Under the pieces are notes generated by a model. It was not told the origin of the DNA, ran no database searches, and worked only from the letters and a program-made list of their open reading frames with translations. A stretch of 64,000 nt of DNA, taken from Clostridiaceae bacterium. GTDB taxonomy: Bacteria; Bacillota; Clostridia; Lachnospirales; Lachnospiraceae. The first letter of the stretch is position 1; each line of letters begins with the position of its first letter. Where the stretch lies: contig CABJBA010000002.1 in the NCBI GenBank assembly GCA_902363735.1, positions 124,001-188,000 on the forward strand, written 5' to 3'. A program made the translations under genes and the position numbers. Of the stretch, positions 1-8,414 are shown piece by piece.

Positions 1-552
1 CCAGCGGCAGCAGCAAAAGCGGCAGGATGTGACCAGGTGCTGATTGGACATTGTGAAGAGAGAGCACAGCTTTCCCAGGTGCTGGCTGAGGCAGGCATAA
101 CCGATTCTGCGGCCGTGAACCGGCTTTTAAATAAAGAGGTTCAGATGGCAATCGGACAGGGAATGAAGGTCTTATACTGCATAGGAGAAAAGGAAAGTGA
201 GCTGGAAAACTGGGAGGAAGTACTGGAGGAACAGCTGAGCATCGGTCTTTGTGATGTGGATACTTCCAACGTAGTCATTGCTTATGAACCAATCTGGTCA
301 ATAGGACCGGGGAAAACACCTGCAGGTAAAGAGTATATAGAAAAGATTGCAGGCTTTGTAAAAGAGAAAATTGATGGTATAGAAGTAGTTTACGGAGGCG
401 GACTTAAGAAAGAAAACGCAGCTATGCTGGCATCTGTTTCCAGTGTTGACGGCGGATTGATTGCCCTGACCAGATTTCAGGGAGAAATCGGCTTTTATCC
501 GGAAGAATATCTGGAAATTATAGACTTATATTTAGACGGGGAGGGTAAATAA
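1..552 (+). CDS. Triosephosphate isomerase-family protein, 5' end outside the window
   Basis: The reading frame is open from the first base, so the N-terminal part of the barrel lies before the window; about 183 residues are visible. The visible part has the TIM active-site signatures: IGHCEER (normally GHSERR, catalytic His), AYEPIWSIGPGKTP (catalytic Glu and the mobile phosphate-gripping loop) and VYGGG near the C-terminus. The loop reads SIGPG where glycolytic TIM usually has AIGTG, and GHCEE differs from GHSER. That divergence, plus the stop/start overlap (TAATG) with a LarA-family gene, suggests a paralogue that isomerises another phosphorylated ketose or tetrose rather than the glycolytic enzyme; this is inference. 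A plain tpiA is not excluded without the missing half. Confidence 0.8.
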   Translation, partial: PAAAAKAAGCDQVLIGHCEERAQLSQVLAEAGITDSAAVNRLLNKEVQMAIGQGMKVLYCIGEKESELENWEEVLEEQLSIGLCDVDTSNVVIAYEPIWSIGPGKTPAGKEYIEKIAGFVKEKIDGIEVVYGGGLKKENAAMLASVSSVDGGLIALTRFQGEIGFYPEEYLEIIDLYLDGEGK

Positions 553-2036
553 TGAAATTAGAATTTGAATACGGACAGGGCACTATGGTAGCAGAGCTGC
601 CTGATAATACGGATGTTTTTATCCCTGGAGAGACAGTAAAGGACCCTGATTATATTCCCGAAGATAAGCTGATTCAGGCTTATGAAGAAAGTCTGGCTCA
701 TCCAATGGGAATGCCTACGCTGACAGAACTGGCCCGCAAGGGAAGCAGGGTGACCTTCATTATCCCGGACAGAGTAAAAGGCGGTGAGCAGGAAACAAGC
801 CACAGAAAAGTCAGCATCAAGTGTATGCTAAAGGAATTATATGAGGCAGGAGTGGAGAAGAAGGACGTTATGTTCATCATTTCCAACGGACTTCATCCAA
901 GAAGCAAGGAGTCTGATGCAAAAGCCATTTTTGGAAAGGAATTGTTCAATGAGTTCTGGCATACAGGCCAGATTATCAGCCATGACAGTGAAGACCAGGA
1001 ACATATGGTAGATTTGGGCTTTACAGACAGAGGCGATCCTGTTGCAGTAAACAAATTTGTATTTGACAGTGATATTCCAATCCTCATCGGTCATGTACAG
1101 GGAAACCCCTATGGAGGATACTCCGGCGGTTATAAGCACAGCGCCACGGGAATTACCAACTGGCAAAGCATATCCAGCCACCATGTTCCTTCCGTCATGC
1201 ACAGAAAAGATTTTACCCCGGTTAATGCCGGAAGCCTGATGCGCCACAAATTTGATGAGATCAGCATGCATATGGAAAACGCTATGGGACATCCCTTCTT
1301 CTGCTGTGATGCTGTTTTGGATACAAATTCCAGACAGATTGCTATTTTTTCCGGATATGCAAATGTAATGATGCCGGAAAGCTGGAAAATTGCGGATAAA
1401 AGAACGTATGTCCATTGGGCAGAAAAGAAATATGATGTGGTTGTGTTCGGTATGCCTCAGAAATTCCACTATGGAGATGGAATGGGAACCAACCCGATTA
1501 TGATGATGCAGGCTTTAAGTGCTCAGATTCTTCGTTATAAAAGAATACTGAGCGATAAATGCGTGATTATATGTGCCTCCACCTGTAATGGCTATTTTCA
1601 TGATGAATTATGGCCCTATCTCAGGGAATTGTATGAATTATTTCAGAAGGATCATATGAATACACTGCCGGATATGAACCGTCTTGGGGAGTATTTTGCC
1701 ACCAATGAGGAGTATATCCGCAAATACCGGTTTACCAATGCATTTCATCCCTTCCATGGATTTTCCATGATGTCATGTGCCCATATTGCGGAAATGAATA
1801 CCAGCGCCATTTACATTGTAGGTGCGGAAGAACCGGGGTATGCAAGAGGAATGGGGCTTAAAACCAGGGAAACCCTGGAAGAAGCATTAGAGGATGCCAA
1901 GAAAAAATTTGTGGGAGAAAATCCCAATATTCTTGCTCTTCCCATGACATTTAAAAAATCAGCCGTTCATTTATGCATGAAAGATCCTTCTAAAAATAAC
2001 ATGGATGCATATGGTCATCATCCTTGTATGGGCTGA
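552..2036 (+). CDS. LarA-family (DUF2088) nickel-pincer racemase/epimerase homologue
   Basis: The 494-residue product resembles lactate racemase LarA and its relatives, which use a nickel-pincer nucleotide to move a proton or hydride at the C2 of 2-hydroxy acids. Visible matches are IPDRVKGG (D73, R74; position of the LarA Asp/Arg pair), NGLHPRS (H115), GHVQGNPYGGYSGGYKH (H181 and K195; K would be the cofactor-linking lysine) and SATGI after it. The spacing from H181 to K195 is 14, about four more than I recall for LarA, so this is a distinct subfamily. At 494 residues it is longer than LarA (about 425). It overlaps the upstream TIM-like gene by one base, so the two are probably co-translated and serve one hydroxy-acid or sugar-acid pathway. 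The cofactor genes larB, larC and larE are not in the window. Confidence 0.8.
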   Translation: MKLEFEYGQGTMVAELPDNTDVFIPGETVKDPDYIPEDKLIQAYEESLAHPMGMPTLTELARKGSRVTFIIPDRVKGGEQETSHRKVSIKCMLKELYEAGVEKKDVMFIISNGLHPRSKESDAKAIFGKELFNEFWHTGQIISHDSEDQEHMVDLGFTDRGDPVAVNKFVFDSDIPILIGHVQGNPYGGYSGGYKHSATGITNWQSISSHHVPSVMHRKDFTPVNAGSLMRHKFDEISMHMENAMGHPFFCCDAVLDTNSRQIAIFSGYANVMMPESWKIADKRTYVHWAEKKYDVVVFGMPQKFHYGDGMGTNPIMMMQALSAQILRYKRILSDKCVIICASTCNGYFHDELWPYLRELYELFQKDHMNTLPDMNRLGEYFATNEEYIRKYRFTNAFHPFHGFSMMSCAHIAEMNTSAIYIVGAEEPGYARGMGLKTRETLEEALEDAKKKFVGENPNILALPMTFKKSAVHLCMKDPSKNNMDAYGHHPCMG

Positions 2037-2165
2037 TGACAGAGTATGAAATTTCAAATTGCCAGTATAATGTATAGTAAGACAGTATTTTAAATGGCTT
2101 TATTTTATGTTATAGTTGAATCAGAACAGCAGACTCTGGTTTATGGTGGCAATGGAGGATTTTAT

Positions 2166-3035
2166 ATGTTAAAAAGAAATAAAACAGACAAGCGCAGGAC
2201 GGTCTGGGAAAAGGAACTGCAATATATAAATAAACAGGAAGAAAAGCTACGCAAGACAGCTGAAAAGAATGCTGCTCCCGGCTGGAAAGAAGGGCTGGAG
2301 AAAAAGATTCCTCCCAAGATTTACGGGAATCTGGAAAAGGCCTTCTGCAAGGCATTTTCTTTTATATTTGAAAAGGGAAATGCTGTGATTGAAAAGAGTT
2401 ATAATAAAGATGCTATTTTAAAGGACTATGCTGTGCGGAATTACGCTGTTCATATTAAAGGAACAGGAAAAGAGCTGAAACAGCTTCGCAATGCCGCAAA
2501 GGCTCCGGATATGCGGAATATGGCAATCACAACAGTGGAAGGAATTGGCCTCGGAGCCCTCGGAATCGGCCTTCCTGATATTGTGGTTTTTACAGGCTTT
2601 CTTTTGAAAGGAATTTATGAAACTGCCCTGCATTATGGCTATGATTATGAGAAGCCTGAAGAAAAGCTGTTGATTTTGAAAATGATGGAGGCAGCGCTTT
2701 CCAAGGGGGAAGACTGGAATCAGAAAAATGGCGACGTGGATCGCCTTTTAAGAGATGGACTGAACTTAAAAGACAGGAAGGCAGAGGTTTTGAAGGCAAT
2801 AGATCTAGATGAAAGGGCCCCGGAACCAGAGGATATCCAAACCCATATTGCAGAGCAGACCAAACGGACTGCCCAGACCTTTGCTCTGGATATGCTGCTG
2901 CTGAAATTTGTCCAGGGACTGCCTGTCATCGGCATTTTGGGAGGTGCGGGAAATCCTCTTTACTATCGTAAGGTGCTGCAGTATGTGCAGATTAAGTATC
3001 AGAAACGGTATCTGCTATCAGAAATGAAAAAATAA
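2166..3035 (+). CDS. EcsC-family protein
   Basis: This 289-residue protein matches the EcsC family, named after the third gene of the Bacillus ecs ABC-transporter locus; its molecular role is not well known. I chose ATG 2166 because GGAGG stands 8 bases before it; an in-frame ATG at 2094 would add 24 residues without a clear ribosome binding site. The N-terminus is strongly basic (KRNKTDKRR). The middle carries a glycine-rich hydrophobic stretch (TTVEGIGLGALGIGLPDIVVFTGFLL, split here by family consensus GxxGxxG-like spacing) and a second hydrophobic stretch near the C-terminus (LLLKFVQGLPVIGILGG), which fits a membrane-associated protein. It is 129 bases after the LarA-like gene and is followed by a terminator-like hairpin. 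Confidence 0.75.
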   Translation: MLKRNKTDKRRTVWEKELQYINKQEEKLRKTAEKNAAPGWKEGLEKKIPPKIYGNLEKAFCKAFSFIFEKGNAVIEKSYNKDAILKDYAVRNYAVHIKGTGKELKQLRNAAKAPDMRNMAITTVEGIGLGALGIGLPDIVVFTGFLLKGIYETALHYGYDYEKPEEKLLILKMMEAALSKGEDWNQKNGDVDRLLRDGLNLKDRKAEVLKAIDLDERAPEPEDIQTHIAEQTKRTAQTFALDMLLLKFVQGLPVIGILGGAGNPLYYRKVLQYVQIKYQKRYLLSEMKK

Positions 3036-3101
3036 AAAACCACAAGATGTGAAAGAGGCTGACAGCCCTTTAAAACAAATTAGTTATCGAAACCAATGTA
3101 A

Positions 3102-3132
3102 GAGTTCGCCATTAGAAAAAGGCGGACTTTTG
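3102..3132 (+). terminator. Rho-independent terminator after the EcsC gene
   Basis: AGTTCGCC pairs with GGCGGACT (one G-T pair) around an A-rich loop, followed by TTTTGT. It separates the EcsC gene from the LysR gene. Confidence 0.6.
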
Positions 3133-3173
3133 TCATATTATGCGGTTTTTAAATTATGGGGGAACCAATCAAA

Positions 3174-4058
3174 ATGAAATTATTACAGCTAAGATATTTC
3201 TATACAGCTTGTCAATACAATAATATCACTGAAGCTTCCAGAGCATTGTTTGTTTCGCAGCCTGCAATAACAAATGCTATCCGTGATCTGGAGGAAGAAT
3301 TTGGGGTGACTCTTTTACAACGGCTTAACCGGGGAGTTCAGTTAACGGAGGAGGGTGAGTTTTTCTTGTCCAGAATAACCGAATTATTAAAGCATGCAGA
3401 TCAGGTAAATGAAATGATGAAGGACCGGGGACAGAAGCGTAAATTAATACGATTAGGTGTGCCTCCCATGATCGGAACATGCCTGTTTCCTGATATATAC
3501 AAAGCATTTAAGCTGTTATATCCGGAAATACAGATCGATACCAGAGAACACGGCAGCCGGGACCTGCTAAAATTGCTGGACAGGGATTACTTGGATCTTG
3601 TAATATTACCGACCAATGAAATACCTGTATCAGATTATAACATTATTAATTTCAGCAATGCTGAAACTGTATTTTGTGTTTCAAACAGCCATTCACTTGC
3701 CGATAAAAAGAAAGTTACCGTTGATGACTGTCTGACACAGCCGCTGGTATTATTTCATTCGGGTTTTTACCATACAACATTAGTGAATAAAATATTCAGA
3801 GAAAGAGGAGCAGAACCTAATGTTATCCATACATCAACACAATTAGAAACAATCATACAATTTATTCGTAAGGATATTGCATGCGGTTTCCTTTTTGATG
3901 AGGTTGTAAATAATAGTTCAGGGGTCAGGGGAATTTCTTTTGACCCTCCTATTTCAATACAAGTTGGTCTGGTCTGCAAAAAGAATCATCAAATGTTTAC
4001 TGCCATGATTGATTTTATTCAATTTATAAAAGCCGGAGATTTTTTAAGCCAGAAATAA
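3174..4058 (+). CDS. LysR-type transcriptional regulator
   Basis: The product (294 residues from the chosen start) has the LysR winged helix at the N-terminus (LLQLRYFYTACQYNNITEAS, then VSQPAITNAIRDLEEEFG and LLQR) and a periplasmic-binding-protein-like effector domain after about residue 85. ATG 3174 is preferred over ATG 3156: GGGGGAA lies at 3158-3164, a good distance before 3174 but overlapping the earlier codon. The gene directly precedes, on the same strand, a tartrate/D-malate-type dehydrogenase (95 bases apart). LysR proteins often control the neighbouring gene and respond to its substrate, so a hydroxydicarboxylate such as tartrate or D-malate is a reasonable guess for the effector. 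Confidence 0.9.
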   Translation: MKLLQLRYFYTACQYNNITEASRALFVSQPAITNAIRDLEEEFGVTLLQRLNRGVQLTEEGEFFLSRITELLKHADQVNEMMKDRGQKRKLIRLGVPPMIGTCLFPDIYKAFKLLYPEIQIDTREHGSRDLLKLLDRDYLDLVILPTNEIPVSDYNIINFSNAETVFCVSNSHSLADKKKVTVDDCLTQPLVLFHSGFYHTTLVNKIFRERGAEPNVIHTSTQLETIIQFIRKDIACGFLFDEVVNNSSGVRGISFDPPISIQVGLVCKKNHQMFTAMIDFIQFIKAGDFLSQK

Positions 4059-4102
4059 GAAAAAGTTATCGCAAGAAAAGATTTTGGTATTTTTCAACTT
4101 TT

Positions 4103-4108
4103 TATAAT
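4103..4108 (+). promoter_or_regulatory. Possible -10 element before the dehydrogenase gene
   Basis: TATAAT lies in the AT-rich gap between the LysR gene and the dehydrogenase gene. No good -35 hexamer stands 16-18 bases before it, which fits an activator-dependent promoter, but that is only inference. Confidence 0.35.
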
Positions 4109-4152
4109 TAGAGTAATATGTTAGATACAAAATAAAGTCAGGGGGATTTTAC

Positions 4153-5223
4153 ATGGCACATAAGATCGCAGTAATTCCAGGAGACGGGATAGGGCCTGAG
4201 GTAATCTCGGAAGGGGTGAAAGTTCTCCAATGTATTTCGCGGCTGGACAAGAGTATACAATTCGAATTTACCAGCTTCCCTTGGGGATGTGAATTTTACT
4301 TAAAGAACGGAAAGATGATGGATGAAGATGGCATTGAAAAATTAAGTGAATTTGATGCCATTTATTTGGGTGCAGTGGGTTATCCCGGAGTGCCGGACCA
4401 TGTTTCTCTTTGGGGGCTGCTGCTTATGATTAGAAAGAGTTTTGATCAGTATGTCAATATCAGACCGGTTAAACTTCTGATGGGAGCGCCTTGTCCATTG
4501 AAAGACAAAAAGCCTGAAGATATTAATATGATTTTTGTAAGAGAAAACAGTGAAGGAGAGTATTCCGGCAGCGGAAGCTGGCTGTATAAGGGAAAACCAA
4601 ATGAAGTTGTCATTCAGGACGGAGTGTTTTCACGTGTGGGGTGCCAACGAATCATTGGGTACGCTTTTGAATTGGCCCGTAGTGAAAAGAAGTCACTTAC
4701 AAGCATAAGCAAAGGAAATGCCCTTAACTATTCAATGGTATTTTGGGATCAGATATTTAAAGAAGTGAGTGAAGAGTATCCCGATGTAAAAACTTACAGT
4801 TATCTGGTAGATGCAGCCAGTATGCTGATGGTAACGAAACCGGAAAGGTTTGAAATCGTTGTTACCAGTAATTTATTTGGAGATATATTGACGGATCTGG
4901 GTGCGGCTATTGCAGGCGGAATGGGGTTGGCGGCAGGTGCAAATTTAAACCCTGAAAGAAAATATCCTTCTATGTTTGAGCCGATTCATGGATCTGCTCC
5001 GGATATTGCCGGAAAACAAATCGCAAATCCATTGGCAGCAATTTGGTCCGCAAGTCAAATGTTAGACTTTTTTGGCTATACTCAATGGGCGGACCGGCTG
5101 ATTGAAGCCATCGGTATCTTGCTGGCTGAAAAGAAGTCACTGACCCCTGATCTGGGGGGAAGTGCAGCAACGTGGGAAACAGGGGATGCTATGGTGGATT
5201 ATTTACAAAAACAGTACGGCTGA
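4153..5223 (+). CDS. Tartrate / D-malate dehydrogenase-type NAD-dependent beta-decarboxylating dehydrogenase
   Basis: The 356-residue protein belongs to the isocitrate/isopropylmalate dehydrogenase superfamily. IAVIPGDGIGPEV opens the chain; VNIRPVKLL carries a substrate-binding Arg; VRENSEGEYSG is the substrate loop typical of the tartrate dehydrogenase/D-malate dehydrogenase (TtuC/DmlA) branch; TSNLFGDILTDLGAAIAGG provides the metal-binding Asp residues; and EPIHGSAPDIAGK is the NAD-binding motif. These enzymes oxidise and decarboxylate D-malate, tartrate or related 3-substituted malates. The start has AGGGGGA 7-10 bases before it. The LysR gene just upstream is its likely regulator. It could also be an isopropylmalate dehydrogenase paralogue, but no leu genes are nearby and the substrate loop argues against this. 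Confidence 0.85.
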   Translation: MAHKIAVIPGDGIGPEVISEGVKVLQCISRLDKSIQFEFTSFPWGCEFYLKNGKMMDEDGIEKLSEFDAIYLGAVGYPGVPDHVSLWGLLLMIRKSFDQYVNIRPVKLLMGAPCPLKDKKPEDINMIFVRENSEGEYSGSGSWLYKGKPNEVVIQDGVFSRVGCQRIIGYAFELARSEKKSLTSISKGNALNYSMVFWDQIFKEVSEEYPDVKTYSYLVDAASMLMVTKPERFEIVVTSNLFGDILTDLGAAIAGGMGLAAGANLNPERKYPSMFEPIHGSAPDIAGKQIANPLAAIWSASQMLDFFGYTQWADRLIEAIGILLAEKKSLTPDLGGSAATWETGDAMVDYLQKQYG

Positions 5224-5253
5224 GAAGATCAGTGCATGCCGTCATAACAAAGG

Positions 5254-5320
5254 GATAAAAGTACCCTGATAGAAAAGCACAGAAAAAAAGACAGTGCTGG
5301 ACGATCGGGGTACTTTTATC
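5254..5320. terminator. Long hairpin, probable terminator after the dehydrogenase gene
   Basis: GATAAAAGTACCCTGAT (5254-5270) pairs with ATCGGGGTACTTTTATC (5304-5320) over 17 bases with one wobble, and an inner stem AGCAC/GTGCT (5276-5280, 5294-5298) closes the loop. No long T-run follows the outer stem, although the right arm itself has TTTT. It may be a terminator acting in both directions or a structural RNA element. Confidence 0.5.
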
Positions 5321-5363
5321 TGCAGCTGGCCCATATAAAGGCTTTTGTTTCTTGAAAATCATC

Positions 5364-5392
5364 TTGAAATAATAAAGCAAAAAAAATATAAT
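5364..5392 (+). promoter_or_regulatory. Candidate sigma-A promoter for the Cys-rich regulator gene
   Basis: TTGAAA, 17 bases, TATAAT, located 55 bases before the start codon at 5448. Confidence 0.6.
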
Positions 5393-5447
5393 AGAAGTTA
5401 TATACAGAAGTTATTTTCAAAATCACAAAAGAAAGTGAGACTGTAAT

Positions 5448-6014
5448 ATGAAAAAAGAAATGACATTAGATGACTGCTGCCCTCATTGCAAAAGACACTG
5501 TCCTTTAAAAAGTCCCCATTGCGGAAAGGGAAAAGCTTTGGCAGCAGAGATAAAGAAACAATCCAAGTCTGGAAAAGAAGAATATAAGGAAAAGAGCAAA
5601 GAAAAAAGCGGATGGAAGCCTGAAAGGGCAGAAATCCCAATCCTGTATCTATATCAGAAGGGATACCGGCAGCTTTTTGAGGAACCGAAACGCAAACTGG
5701 AAAGCGGGGAAATGAGAGGTTACTTAGGGGCTGTTCTCATTGAAAAAGGAACTGTAACAAAACAGGATCTTAAGAAGTTTTCCGGACTATGTTCAGAGGA
5801 TATTGGAAAAGCAGTGAAAAAAATGGAAAAAAGCGGGGATATTATCTTTAAGAAGGAAAAAGGCATGGAAGACTGCATTTCCCTGACTCCAAAAGGAATC
5901 AGGCAGGCAGAAGAATATGGAAAGAAAATGGGCACCGGAGTTTTAACTGCTCTCAGCGAAGAAGAGAAGCAGATGTTTAAAGAGATTTTGAAAAAACTTG
6001 TCAGGGACTCTTGA
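5448..6014 (+). CDS. Winged-helix (MarR-like) protein with N-terminal Cys/His cluster
   Basis: The protein has 188 residues. Residues 10-25 hold five cysteines (C10, C11, C14, C18, C25) interleaved with three histidines (H13, H17, H24): CCPHCKRHCPLKSPHCGKGK. Such a cluster can bind a metal or an iron-sulfur centre. A lysine-rich linker follows (about residues 30-62), then a region that looks like a winged helix: GYLGAVLIEKGTVTKQDLKK, then SEDIGKAVKKMEKSGDIIFKK and ISLTPKGIRQAEEYGKK, which resembles the recognition helix, wing and last helix of MarR-type regulators. No ligand can be read. It has its own candidate promoter and stands alone before secDF. I consider DNA binding likely and redox or metal sensing possible. 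Confidence 0.6.
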   Translation: MKKEMTLDDCCPHCKRHCPLKSPHCGKGKALAAEIKKQSKSGKEEYKEKSKEKSGWKPERAEIPILYLYQKGYRQLFEEPKRKLESGEMRGYLGAVLIEKGTVTKQDLKKFSGLCSEDIGKAVKKMEKSGDIIFKKEKGMEDCISLTPKGIRQAEEYGKKMGTGVLTALSEEEKQMFKEILKKLVRDS

Positions 6015-6022
6015 GAGAAATA

Positions 6023-6051
6023 TTGTATTTCAAAATGATTTGTAGTACAAT
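6023..6051 (+). promoter_or_regulatory. Candidate sigma-A promoter for secDF
   Basis: TTGTAT, 17 bases, TACAAT, about 65 bases before the secDF start. Confidence 0.55.
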
Positions 6052-6116
6052 GCAACAGGATAAGAAGGAAATATGATTACAAAACAATAGAATAAGAAAC
6101 GAAAAGAGGATAACTT

Positions 6117-8285
6117 ATGAAGCAAGGAAAGAAAACGCTGGCAGTGATTTTCTTTACGCTGGCATTACTGGCTTATACGGCTGTGTTCGGTCTGGGAAGC
6201 AGTATCAAAGGCATTTTTGAAATGCGCTACGGAATTGATATCCGTGGAGGCGTGGAGGCCATCTTTGAACCTCAGGGGCTGGAGAGGAAACCGACGGAGC
6301 AGGAGTTGAGTATTGCCAGGGAAGTTATTGAAACCCGAATGGATAACCAGAATATTACCGACAGGGAAGTGACCGTAGATAAAGAAGGCGGCTATATTAT
6401 CGTTCAGTTTCCCTGGAAATCCGGAGAAACCAACTTTAACCCTGAGGATGCCATTGCAGAATTGGGAGAGATGGCAGAACTCACCTTCCGGGATCCCCAG
6501 GGAAATGTGCTGATTCAGGGAAAGAACGTGCAGAATGCGGCTCCTGATACGGCAGATAGAAACGGGCTTAAAAGCTATCAGGTGGCTTTAACCTTCAACG
6601 CAGAGGGCGCCAAACTTTTTGAAGAGGCAACCGGGAAGCTGATCGGACAGTCCATGGGTATTTACATGGACAACACCCTGATTTCCAATCCAACGGTACA
6701 AAATAAGATTTCGGGAGGCCAGGCTGTTATCACAGGAATGAAAACCTATGAGGATGCAAAGGATCTGGCGGAGAAGATCAATGCAGGTTCCCTTCCGTTC
6801 TCATTAAAGACCACCAATTTTTCCACCATAAGCCCTTCTTTGGGAAGCAATGCTTTGAACATTATGGTGTATGCAGGAGTTGGGGCGTTTTTCGTCATAT
6901 GTGTTTTCATGATTGGATTTTATAAGATGCCGGGTCTGGTTGCCTGTATCACTTTAATGATGCAGATGCTTCTGCAGATGCTTGCCATCTCCATTCCACA
7001 GTATACCCTGACCCTTCCAGGTATTGCAGGTATTATCCTGACCCTTGGAATGACGGTGGATACCAACATCATCACCTCAGAGCGCATTTCTGATGAGTTA
7101 AAAAACGGAGCTTCTATTAAGAATGCGGTTGCTTACGGCTACAAAAATGCATTTTCTTCTGTTTTAGATGGAAATGTTACCGCGGCGATTATAGCCATCA
7201 TCCTGATGGTTTTAGGCTCCGGCACCATGCTGAGCTTTGGATACACCCTTTTGGTGGGTATGGTTGTCAACCTTTTTGCAGGTGTTACCGTATCCAGAAA
7301 CTTCCTCTTATCCCTTGTTAAATTTGATAAGTGGAGAGATGAAAAATATTTCCGCATCAGAAAAGATATTAAAACCATTCCCTTTTATCAGAAGAAATAT
7401 ATATTTGCCATTATTTCAGGCGTGGTGATTGCAGCAGGAATTGGAGGCTGTATTACCCAGGGCGTGACCTTGGATACTCAGTTCACCGGCGGTGCTGTTC
7501 TCAGCTACTCTGTATCCGATGAAGCGGATACGGAACAGATTCAGGCAATTATAGAAAAGGAAACCAACAGACCGGTTACAGTTCAGATTAAAGAAGATAA
7601 CATGACAGGGCTTAAAAGGCTGTCCGTTACCCTTGCTGGAAATAAGGGAATGTCACCAGAGGAGCAGAAGGCTGTCACCGATGCCATTAACAGCACTTCG
7701 GAACAGGTGGATGCGCAGCTTTCAGAAACTTTTGTAGTAGAGCCTTATATCGGAGCAAAGGCATTGAAAAATGCGGTTCTCGCTATTGCCCTTGCCATGA
7801 TATTTATCATTGTATATGTGTGGATACGGTTCTCGGCTATGTCAGGACTCCCGGCAGGAGTAACAGCTATGATTGCACTGCTGCATGACGTAGTGGTGGT
7901 GTTCTTTGCCTTTGTCATATTCCGTATTCCTTTAAACGACGCTTTTGTGGCCGTGGTGCTTACCATTATCGGATATTCCATTAATGATACCATTGTTATA
8001 TATGACAGAATCCGTGAAAACAAAAAAAAGGACAGGAAGATGTCTGTAACGGATCTGGTAAATATCAGCACCAGCCAGACCCTTGGCCGGTCTGTCAACA
8101 CCTCTGTTGCAACTGGGCTTTGCGTACTGATTATAATGGTGGCATCCATATATTTCCAGATTGATTCCATTATTGAATTCGCTCTTCCCATGTTTTTCGG
8201 CGTGATTACGGGATGCTACTCTTCTATCTGTGTGGCTGGAGTCTTGTGGGCGGCATGGGAAAAGAGGAAGGAAAAGAGTAAATAA
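6117..8285 (+). CDS. secDF: Protein translocase SecD-SecF fusion
   Basis: A single 722-residue chain joins SecD (roughly residues 1-420) and SecF (roughly 430-722), the membrane partner of SecYEG that uses the proton or sodium gradient to pull secreted proteins outward. The SecD half has an N-terminal membrane helix, the signature YGIDIRGGVEAIF (classical GLDLRGG), an extracytoplasmic domain, then LTLGMTVDTNIITSERISDE in the membrane part. The SecF half has a helix near 430, DTQFTGGAV, VEPYIGAKALKNA and IGYSINDTIVIYDRIRE. Fused SecDF is known in Bacillus and many Clostridia. It appears to be a single-gene unit with its own promoter. Nothing in it looks broken. Confidence 0.95.
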   Translation: MKQGKKTLAVIFFTLALLAYTAVFGLGSSIKGIFEMRYGIDIRGGVEAIFEPQGLERKPTEQELSIAREVIETRMDNQNITDREVTVDKEGGYIIVQFPWKSGETNFNPEDAIAELGEMAELTFRDPQGNVLIQGKNVQNAAPDTADRNGLKSYQVALTFNAEGAKLFEEATGKLIGQSMGIYMDNTLISNPTVQNKISGGQAVITGMKTYEDAKDLAEKINAGSLPFSLKTTNFSTISPSLGSNALNIMVYAGVGAFFVICVFMIGFYKMPGLVACITLMMQMLLQMLAISIPQYTLTLPGIAGIILTLGMTVDTNIITSERISDELKNGASIKNAVAYGYKNAFSSVLDGNVTAAIIAIILMVLGSGTMLSFGYTLLVGMVVNLFAGVTVSRNFLLSLVKFDKWRDEKYFRIRKDIKTIPFYQKKYIFAIISGVVIAAGIGGCITQGVTLDTQFTGGAVLSYSVSDEADTEQIQAIIEKETNRPVTVQIKEDNMTGLKRLSVTLAGNKGMSPEEQKAVTDAINSTSEQVDAQLSETFVVEPYIGAKALKNAVLAIALAMIFIIVYVWIRFSAMSGLPAGVTAMIALLHDVVVVFFAFVIFRIPLNDAFVAVVLTIIGYSINDTIVIYDRIRENKKKDRKMSVTDLVNISTSQTLGRSVNTSVATGLCVLIIMVASIYFQIDSIIEFALPMFFGVITGCYSSICVAGVLWAAWEKRKEKSK

Positions 8286-8290
8286 CGCCA

Positions 8291-8319
8291 TTGAATAATT
8301 GGAAGAAAGATGTTAGAAT
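8291..8319 (+). promoter_or_regulatory. ftnA: Possible promoter for ferritin
   Basis: TTGAAT, 17 bases, TAGAAT, just after secDF and about 95 bases before the ferritin start. The -10 lies in GTTAGAATATA, which copies the left half of the inverted repeat found before feoA (60283-60293) but lacks the right half. Confidence 0.4.
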
Positions 8320-8414
8320 ATAAATGATGGATGAGCTTATAGAAGCCCTTTCATTGTTAATGAAAATACAAACGAAATTATGAAAAAAATTAGTGCAAAA
8401 GGAGGATAAGAATT

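Noticed and set aside
837..1469. 210-codon open frame on the minus strand inside the LarA-like gene
   Set aside because: It lies fully opposite a well-supported gene, has no ribosome binding site and no family motif.
7745..8191. 148-codon minus-strand frame inside the SecF part
   Set aside because: It is a mirror of the hydrophobic SecF helices, with no start signal.
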